64,000 nucleotides of DNA from assembly GCA_026075535.2 (NCBI GenBank), contig AP026547.1, forward strand, positions 7,192,001-7,256,000. The letters run 5' to 3'. Source of the DNA: Tricholoma matsutake (taxonomy: Eukaryota; Basidiomycota; Agaricomycetes; Agaricales; Tricholomataceae). Positions 62,428-64,000 of this stretch are shown here, piece by piece. Position numbers and translations under genes: made by a program. The notes below the pieces were generated by a model that saw only the letters and a list, made by a program, of their open reading frames with translations, made no database searches and had not been told where the DNA came from. How positions within the stretch are numbered: position 1 is the first letter of the stretch; every line of letters starts with the position of its first letter.

Positions 62428-64000
62428 ATGCCCCATACTTTTCAGCCACGAAATATTCCTTGTTCTGTGGAGGGGTGCAACCGGTATTTTACAAACTGCG
62501 GCGGACTGAGGAATCATCTGAGAATCCACCGCCATGCATTCCAACTGTTAAATCAACATCCACATCCACCAATGTCAGCTCAGGCTGGTGATACAAACTC
62601 TGCGCCTCACAGTCCGATAAACTATGAGTATGATCTTCCTGAAGCACCTCCTACACAGACACCATCTCCTGAAGCCCAAGTGTTGGGAGAAACATGTAAT
62701 ATCCATCCACTAATCAATGGTTAATATTATTGGATGATATCCTATCTGCATATTGAAATACAGTGTCACAGGTCACCCATGTAATTTACAGGGGGATTAT
62801 TTACCAGATGGAGCTCCGCCACCTCCATGGGACCATCCAGCACCAGATGATTGGTCTCCCTATGACAATTGTCCATGTTTCGAGCTTGCGGATCTTTTGT
62901 ATTGCTGCAACCAAATGCCTGGCTCACACATATCTGATCTCATGCAAATCTGGGCTACTACACTGTCCAACGACCATGATCCTCCATTTTCCAGCAAAGA
63001 CGACCTGTACAATACTATTGACTCTACTCAAGTTGGCGATATACCATGGCAGTCATTCATGGTCTCTTATAATGGTGAACTGGGTGATGGAGATGTTGCA
63101 CCCTGGAAGGTTGCTTCATATGATGTATGGTACAGGGATCCTCGAGATGTCCTCAAAAGTCAGCTATCGAATCCTGATTTTGCTAAGGAGATGGATTTCG
63201 CACCAAAGGAAATTCGGGATGCGAAGACCAGTCGCCGTTGGTTCCAAAATTTTATGTCAGGATGCTGGTCTTGGCATATAGCTGTGCGTTAGTTTCCTTC
63301 CATCTCGAAAAATGTTTGCTTATGACACTCCAGGATCAAATAGCTGACAATGAACACAATCACGGTGCGACACTTTGCCCAATCATTCTGGGGAGTGACA
63401 AAACAACTGTCTCTGTCGCGACAGGTCAAAATGAATACTACCCCCTCTACATGTCAAACGGTCTTATCCATAACAATGTATGCCATGCACATCGGAATGG
63501 GGTTACACTTATTGCATTTCTTGCAATCCCCAAAAGTACTGTTGCCACTTCGCTCTGATATTTATATCTACTGACAATAATTTTCTGATACAGCTGACCA
63601 TGAACATCAAGGTAGCCCAGAGTTTCATCAATTTCGATGCAACCTATTTCATGGATCACTGCGGCAGATCCTCTGGTCTTTGCATGCTGGCATGGAGGAA
63701 GCTGAGATTATCCATTTTGCTGATGGTCACTTTCGTCGGGCGATTTATCAGATCGGGCCTTACATTGCTGACTATCCGGAGCAAGTGCTGTGTACATGCA
63801 TTGTCCAAGGATGGTGTGCCAGGTAACGTTCTTTATTCTATGAAATGGTATATAGGTTTGACACTGCACAGATGTGATGCCCTGGCAAGCAACCTTGATG
63901 GTGAAGGGGGTCGACAAACACATGAACTGACGCTTGCACTCTTTGATGCTCTTGACAAGAAGGTTCTCTGGGACAATTATGGAATAGTTGATGATATTAT
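62428..64000 (+). CDS. Plavaka-type transposase (5' part, apparently intact)
   Basis: Five exons are visible: 62428-62719, 62772-63283, 63334-63535, 63594-63822, 63872-end, with GT-AG introns of 49-58 nt and codons that join in frame. Exon 1 holds a C2H2 finger (CSVEGCNRYFTNCGGLRNHLRIH). Then HPLINGHPCNLQGDYLPDGAPPPPW, FELADLLYCCNQMPGSHISDLMQIW, VPWQSF-type IPWQSFMVSYNGELGDGDVAPWK, HGATLCPIILGSDKTTVSVATGQNEYYPLY, HRNGVTLIAFLAIPK, HFADGHFRRAIYQIGPYIADYPEQVL and CIVQGWC, all hallmarks of the fungal Plavaka (CACTA-like) transposase. No stop or frameshift is seen up to the window edge. It would cut and paste its own element; the catalytic acidic residues lie partly beyond the window. Confidence 0.88.

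Overview
The window looks like an Agaricomycete (mushroom-forming basidiomycete) genome made almost entirely of transposable elements. The grounds are a Plavaka-type transposase with a C2H2 finger, a fungal Tnp2 (CACTA-like) transposase, a Ngaro-type tyrosine-recombinase retroelement, several Ty3/Gypsy elements (some with a chromodomain) and short spliceosomal introns of about 45-75 nt. I see no host housekeeping gene, no rRNA, no ordinary tRNA and no CRISPR. Element names below are mine and provisional.

Left third (1-25 kb). After a Gypsy RT scrap (1-740) comes a stack of DNA elements with 8-bp target duplications (TSDs). I call four of them cap elements CE1-CE4 (2398-4909, 6067-20216, 6598-8852, 31366-33498). 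Each has hAT-like ends (CAGTA-TTTACACTCC type) and copy-specific palindromic subterminal repeats. Inside these lie tRNA-like sequences in outward-facing inverted orientation, GC-clamped hairpins, many GAGCAACTGCTC palindromes, and a GGGCCCAAA hairpin directly upstream of an intron-like GTAAGT...TAACTAACT...TTTAG segment. CE2 has swallowed CE3, a complete-ended Gypsy (GyA, 10567-16019) and another 8-bp-TSD element (CL2, 16177-20150). Two decayed Gypsy fragments follow (GyD, GyC2).

Middle (26-36 kb). A Tnp2-like transposase gene on the minus strand (33603 to 28954) is cut in its first exon by CE4. It faces an accessory ORF (26654-28244). An unrecognised minus-strand gene (36000-34081) is cut by a GGGTATGG-repeat element (CL3).

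Right (36-59 kb). A Ngaro-like element (NgT, 36385-59335) shows the diagnostic split direct repeats A1 ... B1-A2-B2. Its recombinase gene is broken by a 524-bp GGGTATGG element (GM2) and by a 783-bp element (SE7). GM2 was hit by a 9.9-kb Gypsy with 1-kb LTRs (GyB), and GyB by a second Gypsy in the opposite orientation (GyC). A 5.6-kb inversion later joined half of GyC to GyB. Undoing the inversion restores both GyC's 5-bp TSD (GATCA) and GyB's coding order.

Far right (59.8-64 kb). Two divergently transcribed, apparently intact intron-containing genes share a 136-bp gap: a multi-exon accessory gene (62291 to 59777) and a Plavaka transposase running off the window (62428 to >64000). This is the only pair that looks potentially active. 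Most other coding sequence carries stops, and several are explained by CpG to TpG decay.

The strongest candidates for undescribed biology are the cap-element family, which may make a spliced, hairpin-rich non-coding RNA and has outward-facing tRNA-like promoters, and the antisense coiled-coil plus cysteine-cluster genes carried beside the 3' LTR of two different Gypsy elements.
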